A stretch of 64,000 nt of DNA from Burkholderia pseudomultivorans. GTDB lineage: Bacteria; Pseudomonadota; Gammaproteobacteria; Burkholderiales; Burkholderiaceae. The translations under genes and the position numbers were made by a program. The notes beneath the pieces were generated by a model. That model saw nothing but the letters and a program-made list of their open reading frames with translations, was not told where the DNA came from and ran no database searches. The DNA lies in assembly GCF_902499075.1 (NCBI RefSeq), contig NZ_CABVPP010000001.1:248001-312000 (forward strand), given 5' to 3'. Shown here piece by piece: positions 24,959 to 35,498 of the stretch (position 1 is the first letter of the stretch; every line of letters begins with the position of its first letter).

Positions 24959-27511
24959 TCAATGCACGTCTTCCTGCCGGATCCGCGCCGATGCATCCGC
25001 CAGATTTCGCCACGCCGGCTGCCCCGGCGCATAGCGCGCGCGGATATATGCGGCGAGTTCGGCCATCTGCCGGTCGTCGAATGCGTCGCGAAAGCCCGGC
25101 ATGTAGCCGAGCCGCTCGGTGGCCGGATGGTCGATGCCGTTGTGCAGCACGCGCAGCAGATTGTCGGGCGTCGCCTGGCTGACGCTCGTGTTCAACCCCA
25201 TCAGCGGGCGCACGCCGAAATGCCCGACGCCGCCCGATTCGGCATGACAGACCGCGCACGCCGCATCGAACGCGCGACGGCCGTTCTCGAGGCCGAGCGT
25301 CGCGACCGTTTCCGCGCCACGCGCGTGCCGGGCCGCCGCATCGGCCGCTGCGGCAGCGTCGACGGGCGGCGACAGCGAGCTCAGGTAGTGCGCGATCGCG
25401 CGCACGTCGGACGCCGGCAGCGACGCGAGCCCCGCGACGACCGGTGCCATCGGCCCGGCCGCGACGCCGTGCTGCGCGGAGAAACCGGTGCGCAGATACT
25501 CGAACAGCGCGGGCTCGGTCCACGGCACCGGCGCGCTACGCGACGCGACCAGCGGCGGCGCGACCCACCCTTCGGCTTCGCCGCCCGACAGGTACGCGAA
25601 GCCGCCCTTCTCGGCGCCCAGCGCGTTGCGCGGCGTATGACACGCGCCGCAATGGCCCGCGCCGTCGACGAGATACTTGCCGCGATTCCATGCGGCGGAG
25701 CGCGACGGGTCCGGCGTGAACGGCCGCGCATCGTGAAACAGCCAGTTCCAGCCGGCCAGCAGCCGCCGCCGGTCGAGCGGGAACGGCAGCTTCGTCTTCG
25801 GCGGCACATGCTTCACCGGCGGCTGCGACATCAGGTACGCATAGAGCGCGAGCAGGTCCGGCTCGCTCAGCTTCGCGAACGCCGTGTACGGGAAGGCCGG
25901 GTACAGGTGCGTGCCGTCGCGGCCGATGCCTTCGCGCATCGCGCGCGCGAACGCGGGGTAGGACCACGCGCCGATGCCGGTTTCCGGGTCGGGCGTCAGG
26001 TTGGTCGTGTAGATCGTGCCGAACGGCGTGTCGAGCGCGAGGCCGCCCGCGTTGGGCGCGCCGCCGGGCGCCGTATGGCAGACCGCGCAGTCGCCGGCGA
26101 TCGCGATCTGGCGGCCGCGTTCGAGCGTCGCCGCGCTCCACATCGCGGCGTCCGCGCCGCCGGGCGCGACGGGGGCGATCGGCGCGGGGCCCGACAGGAT
26201 CGCGCAGGCAAGCCCGATCAGGCCGCCCGCCATCCCGCCGATGCCGCCGCCGGCCAGCCAGCGGCGCCAGCGCGATGCACGGCGCGGCGCGACGGCGGCC
26301 GGTTCGTCGCCGAAACCGGCCGATTCGGGATGCGCCAGCGCCGCGCGAATCCGCTCGGGATCGAACGGCGGCGCGCGAAAGCGCACGCCCGTCGCGTCGT
26401 ACAGCGCGTTCGCGATCGCGGCGGCGGCCGGCGCCGCCGCCTGCTCGATCCGGTGCGCGTCGTGCGCGGATCGTTGGTCGCGCGCGTCGGGTCGCGCGTC
26501 GCCGGCGAAGATCAGTTCATGCGCGAACGCATCCGGTCGTGCAGCGGTATCGGTCTCGTCATGCGCGCGGCGCGCGGCCAGCCGCGTGCCCATCACGCGT
26601 GAAATCGCCGCCTCGATCTGCCATGCGGGCAAGCCCGCGAGCGAGGCTTGGTCGGGCGCGCCCACACCCTGCCCGGCGACGACGCGCCGCACCGCAACCT
26701 CGCCCGTCGCCCGATCGACGTCGAGATCGACGACCCATGCACTCCAGTTCGCGTCGCCGCTGTCGTGCGTCGCATCGGCGTTCGGCTGTTCGTGATGGCG
26801 ATCGTGCGTTGCGACGATGCCCGGCTGCGCGGATTCATCCGCCCGCGTGGCGGGCACGGCGATCGTGCCGGACGACGACGGCGCACGTGCGCCGTCGAAT
26901 GCGAAGCCCCGGCCGCTGAGCCGCGCGCCGGCAGGCCGCCCGGCCGTGCCCGGCGCACCCCATGCGGCGCGTTCGCTGACCATCCGGATAATCTCGCGCG
27001 GGCCGGTGTCCTCCGACGCATCGAGATGCTGCAGCCGCAGCGCGACCGGATCGCGCCGCAATGCGCCGGCGAGTTCGTCGACGAACGATTCGCGCGCGAA
27101 CACGTGCGCGTGAAGCGGAATCGCGGCGGCGGCGGCGGCCATCTCGATCGACGTCTGCGCGTGCCGGTAGACGAATGGCGGCGCCGCTGCGGATGCCCCT
27201 GCTCCCGGCACGGCATCGGACGACGGGTCGTCATCGCGATCGCGTGCTCCGTCGTCGCTCGGCAACCGGAGCCGGAGTACATCGCGATCGTCCTGCTCCG
27301 CGCCGAGCTGCGCGCGATAGCGCCATGCCGTGATCCGCCCGTCGGGCGCGATTCGCGTTTCGATATCGAGCGACGCATGCGTGCGCGCCTCGCCGGCCGG
27401 CCAGCTGTAGCGCGCATGATGCGTACGCGATGCGTCGTCGCGATCCTGCGGCGCGTTGTCGGTGGCGAGCGGTGCGTCGGCCTGCACGGCCATCTGCCGA
27501 TCATCCCTCAT
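24959..27511 (-). CDS. triheme cytochrome c with degenerate molybdopterin-type domain (nicotinate hydroxylase NicB C-terminal half)
   Basis: An 850-residue two-part protein. Residues 1 to about 400 resemble only scattered blocks of the molybdopterin-binding domain of NicB/IorB enzymes (DGRITAWRYRAQ, ESFVDELAGALRRDPVALRL, DVDRATGEVAVRRVVAGQ, AIANALYDATGVRFRAPPF). The first third and the catalytic GxGE block are missing. A hydrophobic segment (GGGIGGMAGGLIGLACAILS) follows. Three cytochrome c domains with CxxCH at 475-479, 621-625 and 752-756 come last. The ATG overlaps the nicA stop by 11 bases. The cytochromes would carry electrons from hydroxylation to the respiratory chain. The complete molybdenum subunit is the gene at 33.2-35.5 kb. 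Confidence 0.85.
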   Translation of the reverse strand: MRDDRQMAVQADAPLATDNAPQDRDDASRTHHARYSWPAGEARTHASLDIETRIAPDGRITAWRYRAQLGAEQDDRDVLRLRLPSDDGARDRDDDPSSDAVPGAGASAAAPPFVYRHAQTSIEMAAAAAAIPLHAHVFARESFVDELAGALRRDPVALRLQHLDASEDTGPREIIRMVSERAAWGAPGTAGRPAGARLSGRGFAFDGARAPSSSGTIAVPATRADESAQPGIVATHDRHHEQPNADATHDSGDANWSAWVVDLDVDRATGEVAVRRVVAGQGVGAPDQASLAGLPAWQIEAAISRVMGTRLAARRAHDETDTAARPDAFAHELIFAGDARPDARDQRSAHDAHRIEQAAAPAAAAIANALYDATGVRFRAPPFDPERIRAALAHPESAGFGDEPAAVAPRRASRWRRWLAGGGIGGMAGGLIGLACAILSGPAPIAPVAPGGADAAMWSAATLERGRQIAIAGDCAVCHTAPGGAPNAGGLALDTPFGTIYTTNLTPDPETGIGAWSYPAFARAMREGIGRDGTHLYPAFPYTAFAKLSEPDLLALYAYLMSQPPVKHVPPKTKLPFPLDRRRLLAGWNWLFHDARPFTPDPSRSAAWNRGKYLVDGAGHCGACHTPRNALGAEKGGFAYLSGGEAEGWVAPPLVASRSAPVPWTEPALFEYLRTGFSAQHGVAAGPMAPVVAGLASLPASDVRAIAHYLSSLSPPVDAAAAADAAARHARGAETVATLGLENGRRAFDAACAVCHAESGGVGHFGVRPLMGLNTSVSQATPDNLLRVLHNGIDHPATERLGYMPGFRDAFDDRQMAELAAYIRARYAPGQPAWRNLADASARIRQEDVH

Positions 27512-28004
27512 GACCGTCCCGCAGATAGCAAGCGGCGCGATGCACCGCGCGAAGGATCTCGAGATGCGTGCCGCAGCGGCACAGGTTGAAGCGCAGCGCA
27601 TCGCGGATCGCCGCGTCGTCCGGCGACGGATTGCGGTCGAGCAGCGCCTTCGTGCTCATGATCATTCCGTTCAGGCAATAGCCGCATTGCGCGGCCTGTT
27701 CGTCGATAAACGCGCGCTGGATCGGATGCGGCGCATCGCGCGACCCGAGCCCTTCGAGCGTCGTCACGTCGCGCCCGTTCGCGGCGGCGGCCGGCACGAC
27801 GCACGAACGCGTCGCCTGCCCGTCGACCAGCACCGTGCAGGCGCCGCACTGCCCGAGCCCGCAACCGTATTTCGGGCCGTTCAGCGCGCAGTCGTTGCGC
27901 AGCACCAGCAGCAGCGGCGTATCGGAGGCGATGCCGTCGACGGTGCGCGGCGCGCCGTTGACGCGAAACGCGAGCGACCGCGTTGGGGAAGCGGAATGGG
28001 ACAT
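27501..28004 (-). CDS. nicA: nicotinate hydroxylase small subunit, 2Fe-2S
   Basis: A 167-residue iron-sulfur subunit of the xanthine-dehydrogenase family. The plant-type 2Fe-2S cluster is bound by C48, C53, C56 and C68 (KYGCGLGQCGACTVLVDG). The second cluster is bound by C107, C110, C142 and C144 (QCGYC and CRCG). It passes electrons from the molybdenum cofactor during hydroxylation of nicotinate to 6-hydroxynicotinate. It overlaps the downstream cytochrome gene and lies 212 bp after nicC on the same strand. The start at 28004 is chosen by alignment to family length; an upstream ATG at 28064 exists. The name rests on the surrounding nic genes. Confidence 0.9.
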   Translation of the reverse strand: MSHSASPTRSLAFRVNGAPRTVDGIASDTPLLLVLRNDCALNGPKYGCGLGQCGACTVLVDGQATRSCVVPAAAANGRDVTTLEGLGSRDAPHPIQRAFIDEQAAQCGYCLNGMIMSTKALLDRNPSPDDAAIRDALRFNLCRCGTHLEILRAVHRAACYLRDGHEG

Positions 28005-28216
28005 GGGCGAATCCGGAATGCGGGGCGGCCGATCATCGACCGACAAGCGGCCGGCGGCGGGCACGGCCGCCGGCTCGCGGCAACCGGCGCGAGCCGGCGA
28101 CCCGCGCCGCGGCGCTCACATATAACACGCCGAAATGCGCGCGTGCCGGCATCGCATGCGTCGGTGCACGGCATCCCGCCGGCACGATGCAACGACAGCG
28201 CAGCACGCGAAGCGCG

Positions 28217-29456
<1,240 letters not shown>

Positions 29457-29567
29457 CAATTTATTGAAGACAAGCGGAATGTCCCGCGCCTGTTCCTCAC
29501 TCGGGAAAACACCAATAAATTCCCTATATTTTCGAACAAACAGCGCCACACCGAATCAGAAAATATT

Positions 29568-29599
29568 TTGACCCATTGTCATTTTCAAATGTACACACT
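29568..29599 (+). promoter_or_regulatory. nicE promoter with overlapping NicR-like operator
   Basis: A -35-like TTGACC (29568-29573) is followed 18 bases later by TACACA. The second operator copy, AAATGTACACACT (29587-29599), shares the last nine bases with the copy at 29444 and overlaps the -10 region. The spacer from 29375 to 29671 is strikingly AT-rich compared with flanking genes. Confidence 0.55.
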
Positions 29600-29671
29600 A
29601 GACTTTTCTCGAAGCGGGCCGGCCTCGCGCCAGCATGCCGCCCCACCCTTACCGACACGGAGCCCTCCTTC

Positions 29672-30424
29672 ATGAGCAAGACCTACCGCATCGGCCAGAT
29701 CGTGCCGAGTTCCAACACGACGATGGAAACCGAGATCCCCGCGATGCTGCGCCTGCGCGAAGCGATCCGGCCCGAGCGCTTCACGTATCACTCGAGCCGG
29801 ATGCGGATGAAGAAGGTCGTCAAGGAAGAACTGGCGGCGATGGACGCGGAGTCCGATCGATGCGCGCTGGAGCTGAGCGACGCGCGCGTCGACGTGCTCG
29901 GCTACGCATGCCTCGTCGCGATCATGGCGATGGGTCACGGCTATCACCGCGTGTCGCAGGCGCGCCTGACGAAGCAGACGGCCGACAACGGCGCGCGGGC
30001 GCCGGTGCTGACGAGCGCGGGCGCGCTCGTCGACGCGCTGAAGGTGATCGGCGCGAAGCGCATCGTCGTCGTCGCGCCGTACATGAAGCCGCTCACCGAG
30101 TTGGTGGTCGACTACATCCGCAACGAGGGCTACGACGTGATCGACTACCGCGCGCTGGAAATTCCCGACAACCTCGATGTCGGCCGCCACGATCCGGCGC
30201 GCCTGCCCGACATCGTGAAGACGCTGCCGTACCAGGACGCCGATGCGATCGTGCTGTCCGCGTGCGTGCAGATGCCGTCGCTGCCGGCCGTCGCGAAGGT
30301 CGAGGCGATGACGGGCAAGCCGGTCGTCACGGCCGCGATCGCGACGACCTACGCGATGCTGCGCGAGCTCGATCTCGAGCCGATCGTGCCAGGTGCGGGC
30401 GCGCTGCTGTCCGGCGCGTACTGA
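29672..30424 (+). CDS. nicE: maleate cis-trans isomerase
   Basis: A 250-residue enzyme of the Asp/Glu racemase superfamily. The two catalytic cysteines of maleate isomerases are present: C80 (LGYACLVAIMAMG) and C198 (VLSACVQMPSL). The N-terminal GQIVPSSNTTMETE is the substrate-binding signature. It converts maleate to fumarate, the last step of nicotinate breakdown, delivering carbon to the TCA cycle. GGAG precedes the ATG by nine bases. It is the first gene of the plus-strand operon nicE-D-X-F and the molybdenum subunit. Confidence 0.95.
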   Translation: MSKTYRIGQIVPSSNTTMETEIPAMLRLREAIRPERFTYHSSRMRMKKVVKEELAAMDAESDRCALELSDARVDVLGYACLVAIMAMGHGYHRVSQARLTKQTADNGARAPVLTSAGALVDALKVIGAKRIVVVAPYMKPLTELVVDYIRNEGYDVIDYRALEIPDNLDVGRHDPARLPDIVKTLPYQDADAIVLSACVQMPSLPAVAKVEAMTGKPVVTAAIATTYAMLRELDLEPIVPGAGALLSGAY

Positions 30425-30451
30425 ACACGCCCCTTTCGACAGAGCCCTCCG

Positions 30452-31282
30452 ATGTCCTCGACCTTCCTGTACGGCGCGAACCTTCGCGCCAACGGCATCC
30501 GCCAGCACTACCTGCGCTACGGCGGCGCGACCGGCCCGCGCGCCGCGCGCCCCGCGATCGTGCTGATCCCCGGCATCACGAGCCCCGCGATCACGTGGGG
30601 CTTCGTCGGCGACGTGTTCGGCGCCGCCTTCGATACCTACGTGCTCGACGTGCGCGGCCGCGGGCTGTCCGACGCGTCGCCGACGCTCGACTACAGCCTC
30701 GATGCGCAGGCCGACGACGTCGCGGCGCTCGTCGCCGAGCTCGGCTTGCCGCGCACCAGCCTCGTCGGCCATTCGATGGGCGCGCGGATCGCCGCGCGCG
30801 CGGCGCGGCGCGGCATTCGCGGGCTCGAATCGATCGTGCTCGTCGATCCGCCGGTGTCGGGACCGAACCGCCGCGACTATCCGGGCAAGCTGCCGTGGTA
30901 CATCGATTCGATGGCGCTGGCGCGCGCGGGCACCGATGCCGAAGGCATGCGCGCGTTCTGCCCGACCTGGACCGACGCCGAACTGCAGTTGCGCGCCGAA
31001 TGGCTGCACACCTGCGACGAACGCGCGGTGCGCGCGTCGTACGAAGGCTTCCATACCGACGACTTCCACGCGGACGCCGCGCAGCTGGCGGTGCCGTCGC
31101 TGCTGATCACGGCCGAACGCGGCGACGTGGTGCGCGACGACGACGTCGCCGAACTGCAGCGCGCGACGCCGTCGATGCGGCACGTGCGCGTGCCGGCCGC
31201 CGGCCACATGATTCCGTGGGACAACGCGCCGGGCTTCTACGCGGCGTTCGGCGACTTCCTCGGCGCGCCGCTCGCGGCCTGA
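30452..31282 (+). CDS. nicD: N-formylmaleamate deformylase (alpha/beta hydrolase)
   Basis: A 276-residue alpha/beta hydrolase. Nucleophile elbow GHSMG with S108; acid candidate D132 in VLVDPP; catalytic His in AAGHMIPWDN near the C-terminus. It splits N-formylmaleamate into maleamate and formate. The start lies 27 bp after the nicE stop, with an AGAGCC-type weak RBS. The assignment depends on its position between nicE and nicX, as in the P. putida nic cluster, together with the family match; isolated it would be only an alpha/beta hydrolase. Confidence 0.92.
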   Translation: MSSTFLYGANLRANGIRQHYLRYGGATGPRAARPAIVLIPGITSPAITWGFVGDVFGAAFDTYVLDVRGRGLSDASPTLDYSLDAQADDVAALVAELGLPRTSLVGHSMGARIAARAARRGIRGLESIVLVDPPVSGPNRRDYPGKLPWYIDSMALARAGTDAEGMRAFCPTWTDAELQLRAEWLHTCDERAVRASYEGFHTDDFHADAAQLAVPSLLITAERGDVVRDDDVAELQRATPSMRHVRVPAAGHMIPWDNAPGFYAAFGDFLGAPLAA

Positions 31283-31329
31283 GCGCCCGGCGCCCGCCCC
31301 TTTCCCTCACGCCTTTACCGGAGCCGACG

Positions 31330-32370
31330 ATGCCAGTCAGCGACACCCAACTGATCGACGCGTGGAAGCAGGTGCTCACGCTGTCGCGCCTCGAACCGGG
31401 CCAGACCGTCACGATCCTGACGAGCGCGGCCACCCATCCGCAGACGCTGTCGTGCGCGCTGATCGCGACGCAATCGATGGGCGCGATCGTCAACCGGCTC
31501 GACCTGCCGCCCGTCAACGGCGACAAGGCGTTCAGCCGCGACCCGCTCGCCTATCTCGGCACGACGCCGCTGACCGGCAACCCGGCCGCAATCGCCGCGC
31601 TGCGCGCGAGCGACCTCGTGCTCGACCTGATGACGCTGCTGTTCTCGCCCGAGCAGCACGAGATCCTGAAGACGGGCACGAAGATCCTGCTCGCAGTCGA
31701 GCCGCCCGAGGTGCTGGTGCGGATGGTGCCGACGCTCGCCGATCGCACGCGCGTGCTCGCCGCGACGAAACAGATCGCGGCTGCCCGCGAGATGCGCGTG
31801 AGCTCGGCCGCCGGCACTGCGCTCGTGTGCCCGCTCGGCGAATTCCCGCCGACGGCCGAATACGGCTTCGTCGACGCGCCGGGCCGCTGGGACCACTGGC
31901 CGAGCGGCTTCGCGCTGACCTACCCGAACGACCGCACCGCGCGCGGCACGATCGTGATCGACCGCGGCGACATCCTGCTGCCGCAAAAGCACTACGTAAG
32001 CGAGCCGATCGCACTGACCGTCGAAGGCGGCTATGCGACGCGCATCGAAGGCGGCGTCGACGCCGACCTGCTGCGCGACTACATGGACACCTTCGCCGAC
32101 CCGGAAGGCTATGCGATCTCGCATATCGGCTGGGGGCTGCAGCCGCGCGCGCGCTGGTCGACGCTCGGCCTGTACGACCGCGAAGCGACGATCGGCATGG
32201 ACGCGCGCGCGTTCGAAGGCAACTTCCTGTTCTCGCTCGGCCCGAACAACGAAGGCGGCGGCAGCCGCACGACCACCTGCCACATCGACATTCCGTTGCG
32301 CCGCTGCACGGTCGAGCTCGACGGCGAGACCGTTGTGCGCGACGGCCGCGTGACCGACCAACCCGCCTGA
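31330..32370 (+). CDS. nicX: 2,5-dihydroxypyridine 5,6-dioxygenase
   Basis: A 346-residue extradiol-type dioxygenase of the NicX family, unrelated in fold to catechol dioxygenases. The C-terminal third carries SHIGWGLQPRARW and TTTCHIDIPLRR. The conserved His, and the His-x-Asp pair of CHID, correspond to the iron ligands I recall for P. putida NicX. It opens the 2,5-dihydroxypyridine ring with Fe(II) and O2 to give N-formylmaleamate. CCGGAG lies upstream of the ATG. Length agrees with the family (about 350). Confidence 0.95.
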   Translation: MPVSDTQLIDAWKQVLTLSRLEPGQTVTILTSAATHPQTLSCALIATQSMGAIVNRLDLPPVNGDKAFSRDPLAYLGTTPLTGNPAAIAALRASDLVLDLMTLLFSPEQHEILKTGTKILLAVEPPEVLVRMVPTLADRTRVLAATKQIAAAREMRVSSAAGTALVCPLGEFPPTAEYGFVDAPGRWDHWPSGFALTYPNDRTARGTIVIDRGDILLPQKHYVSEPIALTVEGGYATRIEGGVDADLLRDYMDTFADPEGYAISHIGWGLQPRARWSTLGLYDREATIGMDARAFEGNFLFSLGPNNEGGGSRTTTCHIDIPLRRCTVELDGETVVRDGRVTDQPA

Positions 32371-32381
32371 CGAGACAGACC

Positions 32382-33035
32382 ATGACCGAGCTTTCCCGCC
32401 ACGCCGAAGCCCACGTATACCGCCAGCAGGGCTTCGGCACACCGCTGCCGCCGCACGGCCACATCGGGCTGCTGATCGTCGATTTCGTGATCGGTTTTGC
32501 CGATCCGGCGACGTTCGGCGGCGGCAACATCGCGCCGGCAATCGCGCGCACGACCCGCGCGCTGGCCATCGCGCGCGAGCGCGGCTGGCCGGTCGCGCAC
32601 AGCAGGATCGTCTATGCGGACGACGGCAGCGACGACAACGTGTTCTCGCTGAAGGTGCCCGGCATGGCGACGCTGACCGAGCACCATCCGAACAGCGCGA
32701 TCGTGCCCGAGCTGACGCCCGCGCACGGCGAACTGGTCGTGCGCAAGACGGTGCCGTCCGCGTTCTTCGGCACGCAGCTGGCGCCGTGGCTCGCGCAGCG
32801 CGCGGTGCAGACGCTGCTGGTCGCGGGCGCCGTGACGAGCGGCTGCGTGCGCGCCAGCGTCGTCGACGCGATGTCGCACGGGTTCCGGCCGCTGGTGCTT
32901 GCCGACTGCGTCGGCGATCGCGCGATCGCGCCGCACGAAGCGAACCTGTTCGACATGCAGCAGAAGTACGCGGCCGTGATGCCGCTCGACGACGCGATCG
33001 CGGCAATCGACGCGATGGCCGCGCACGCGCGTTGA
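32382..33035 (+). CDS. nicF: maleamate amidohydrolase (isochorismatase-like)
   Basis: A 217-residue cysteine hydrolase of the isochorismatase superfamily. The catalytic triad is visible: D34 (LLIVD34FVIG), K122 (VVRK122TVPSAFFGT) and C155 (GAVTSGC155VRASVVD), with the usual cis-peptide before the Cys. It hydrolyses maleamate to maleate and ammonia, releasing the pyridine nitrogen. It starts 11 bp after the nicX stop, in the same operon. Confidence 0.95.
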   Translation: MTELSRHAEAHVYRQQGFGTPLPPHGHIGLLIVDFVIGFADPATFGGGNIAPAIARTTRALAIARERGWPVAHSRIVYADDGSDDNVFSLKVPGMATLTEHHPNSAIVPELTPAHGELVVRKTVPSAFFGTQLAPWLAQRAVQTLLVAGAVTSGCVRASVVDAMSHGFRPLVLADCVGDRAIAPHEANLFDMQQKYAAVMPLDDAIAAIDAMAAHAR

Positions 33036-33197
33036 AGTGTGCGGCTTGCGCGCAGCGGCGGCGGCAGCGGCAAGACGATTCGCCGCCGCTGCCGCAGCTG
33101 CGATTGACGCTGCGCTTTTGGCCGCCTAGATTGGATGCGCGCAGAGCGCCCGACTCACCGTATCGCCGCCCGCATTCCCCGACAGGACCCCGCCTCC

Positions 33198-35489
33198 GTG
33201 AACCGCTCCGAACTGCTCGCGCGCAACGGCTGCCTGACCGTGATCCGGCCGCCCGCGCCGCCCGTCAAGCCCGCGCCCGGCCAGCCGGGCAGCCTGTCGT
33301 CGTATGTGCCCGACCTGCCCGAGGTATTCGTCGCGATCCTCGACGACGGCCGCATCCTCGCGTTCAACGGACACGTCGATCTCGGCACCGGCATCCGCAC
33401 GTCGCTCGCGCAGATCGTCGCCGAGGAACTCGACGTGCCGGCCGCGCGCGTGACGATGGTGCTCGGCGACACGGCCGCGACGCCGAACCAGGGCCCGACG
33501 ATCGCGAGCGCGACGATCCAGATTTCGGCGACGCCGCTGCGCTGCGCGGCCGCGCAGGCGCGACACGCGTTGCTCGCACTCGCGGCCGAACGGTTCGGCG
33601 TCGAGGCTGCACAGTTGACCGTCGACGACGGCGCAATCTCGACTACCGGTTCCGACGCTGCGCGGCAAACGGCCCGCTTCGCCGAACTGGTCGCAGCGCG
33701 CCGCATCGCGCTGCCGCTCGATCTCGACGCGCGCACCAAGGATCCCGCGCAGTACCGGATCGTCGGCCGCTCGTCGCCGCGCGTCGACCTGCCCGCGAAA
33801 GCGACCGGACAGCTCACCTTCGTGCACGACGTGCGCGTGCCGGACATGCTGCACGGCCGCGTCGTGCGCCCGCCGTATGCGGGTCACGACAGCGGCGCGT
33901 TCGTCGGCGCGTCGCTGCTCGACGTCGATCGCGCGTCGGTCGCCGACGTGCCGGGACTGATCGCGGTCGTCGCGATCGGCGATTTCGTCGGCGTCGTCGC
34001 CGAACGCGAGGAGCAGGCGATCCGCGCCGCGCGACAACTGCGCATCACGTGGCGGCCCCCCGCCGCGCTGCCGCCGCTCGACGATCCGGCCGCCGCGATC
34101 GCCGCCGCGCCCGCACGCCGCCGACTGCTGCTCGACGAAGGCGACGTGGACGCCGCGCGCGCGCAGCCCGACACGCTCACGCTGACGCGCCGCTATGCGT
34201 GGCCGTTCCAGATGCACGGCTCGATCGGCCCGTCATGCGCAGTCGCCGACTATCGCGCGCCGCGCGACGGCCGCATCACCGTGTGGTCCGGCACGCAGAA
34301 TCCGGTGTCGCTGCGCTACGACCTCGCGACGCTGGTCGCGCGCGACGAGGCCGACTTCGACATCGTGCGGATGGAAGCGGCCGGCTGCTATGGCCGCAAC
34401 GGCGCGGACGACGTGTGCGGCGACGCGCTGCTGCTGTCGCGCGCGGTCGGCCGGCCGGTGCGCGTGCAGTTGTCGCGCGCGGACGAGCATCTGTGGGAAC
34501 CGAAGGGCGCGGGCCAGCTGATGCAGGTGACCGGCACCGTCACGCGCGACGGCCGCCTGCTCGGCTACGACTTTTCGACGCGCTATCCGTCGAACGACGC
34601 GCCGCTGCTGGCCGCGCTGCTGACCGGCACGCTCGCGCCCGAGCCGCGCGTGTTCGAGATGGGCGACCGTACGGCCGTGTCGCCGTACATGTGCACGCAT
34701 CGGCGCTTCGTCTGCGAGGATCTCGCGCCGCTCGTGCGCGCATCGTGGCTGCGCGGCGTATCGGCGCTGCCGAACTCGTTCGCGCACGATGCGTTCGTCG
34801 ACGAATGCGCGGCGCTGACCGGCGTCGATCCGCTCGCGTTTCGCCTTCGTCATCTGCAGGATCCGCGCGCAATCGATCTGCTGAACGCGGTCGCCGCCCG
34901 CGCGGGATGGACGCCGCGCGTGCGCCGCGAGCCCGATCCGGCGCGCGTCGTGCGCGGACGCGGCATCGCGTATGCGCGCTATGTGCACAGCCGCTTTCCC
35001 GGCTTCGGTGCCGCGTGGTCGGCATGGATCGTCGATGTGAGCGTCGATCGCGTGTCGGGCGAACTGCGCGTGGAGCGCGTGACGGTCGGTCAGGACACCG
35101 GCACGATGATCAACCCCGACGGCGTGCGCCACCAGATTCACGGCAACGTGATCCAGGTGCTGAGCCGCACGCTGAAGGAGCGCGTGCGATTCGCCGACGG
35201 CAAGGTCGCATCGCGCGAATGGGCGAGTTATCCGATCCTGACGTTCGCTGAAGTGCCGGAGATCGACGTCGTGCTGATGCCGAGACAGGGCGAGCCGCCG
35301 CTCGGCGCCGGCGAATCGGCGTCGGTGCCCGGTCCCGCCGCGCTCGCGAATGCGCTGTTCGACGCGACCGGCGTGCGCTTCTACGCGCCGCCGTTCACGC
35401 CCGAGACGATCCGCGCCGGACTGCGCGACGCCGGGCGGCTGATGACGCCCGACGACGCCGACCTGCGCGCCGCCGTCGGCACCGGGTAA
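33198..35489 (+). CDS. nicB: nicotinate hydroxylase molybdopterin-binding subunit, without cytochrome domain (NicB N-terminal half)
   Basis: A 763-residue molybdenum hydroxylase large subunit. PEVFVAILDDGRILAFNGHV and DLGTGIRTSLAQIVAEELDV begin domain 1. GCYGRNGADDVCGDALLLSR and SRADEHLWEPKG belong to the molybdopterin-binding region. GAGESASVPGPAALANALFD contains the GxGE catalytic glutamate. It ends at the point where P. putida NicB continues into cytochrome c domains; no CxxCH is present. The likely GTG start has CAGGA upstream; an ATG at 33135 is an alternative. It is the last gene of the nic operon and converges with nicR nine bases away. It needs NicA and, presumably, the cytochrome protein at 25-27.5 kb. 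Confidence 0.88.
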   Translation: MNRSELLARNGCLTVIRPPAPPVKPAPGQPGSLSSYVPDLPEVFVAILDDGRILAFNGHVDLGTGIRTSLAQIVAEELDVPAARVTMVLGDTAATPNQGPTIASATIQISATPLRCAAAQARHALLALAAERFGVEAAQLTVDDGAISTTGSDAARQTARFAELVAARRIALPLDLDARTKDPAQYRIVGRSSPRVDLPAKATGQLTFVHDVRVPDMLHGRVVRPPYAGHDSGAFVGASLLDVDRASVADVPGLIAVVAIGDFVGVVAEREEQAIRAARQLRITWRPPAALPPLDDPAAAIAAAPARRRLLLDEGDVDAARAQPDTLTLTRRYAWPFQMHGSIGPSCAVADYRAPRDGRITVWSGTQNPVSLRYDLATLVARDEADFDIVRMEAAGCYGRNGADDVCGDALLLSRAVGRPVRVQLSRADEHLWEPKGAGQLMQVTGTVTRDGRLLGYDFSTRYPSNDAPLLAALLTGTLAPEPRVFEMGDRTAVSPYMCTHRRFVCEDLAPLVRASWLRGVSALPNSFAHDAFVDECAALTGVDPLAFRLRHLQDPRAIDLLNAVAARAGWTPRVRREPDPARVVRGRGIAYARYVHSRFPGFGAAWSAWIVDVSVDRVSGELRVERVTVGQDTGTMINPDGVRHQIHGNVIQVLSRTLKERVRFADGKVASREWASYPILTFAEVPEIDVVLMPRQGEPPLGAGESASVPGPAALANALFDATGVRFYAPPFTPETIRAGLRDAGRLMTPDDADLRAAVGTG

Positions 35490-35498
35490 GCGCCCGCA

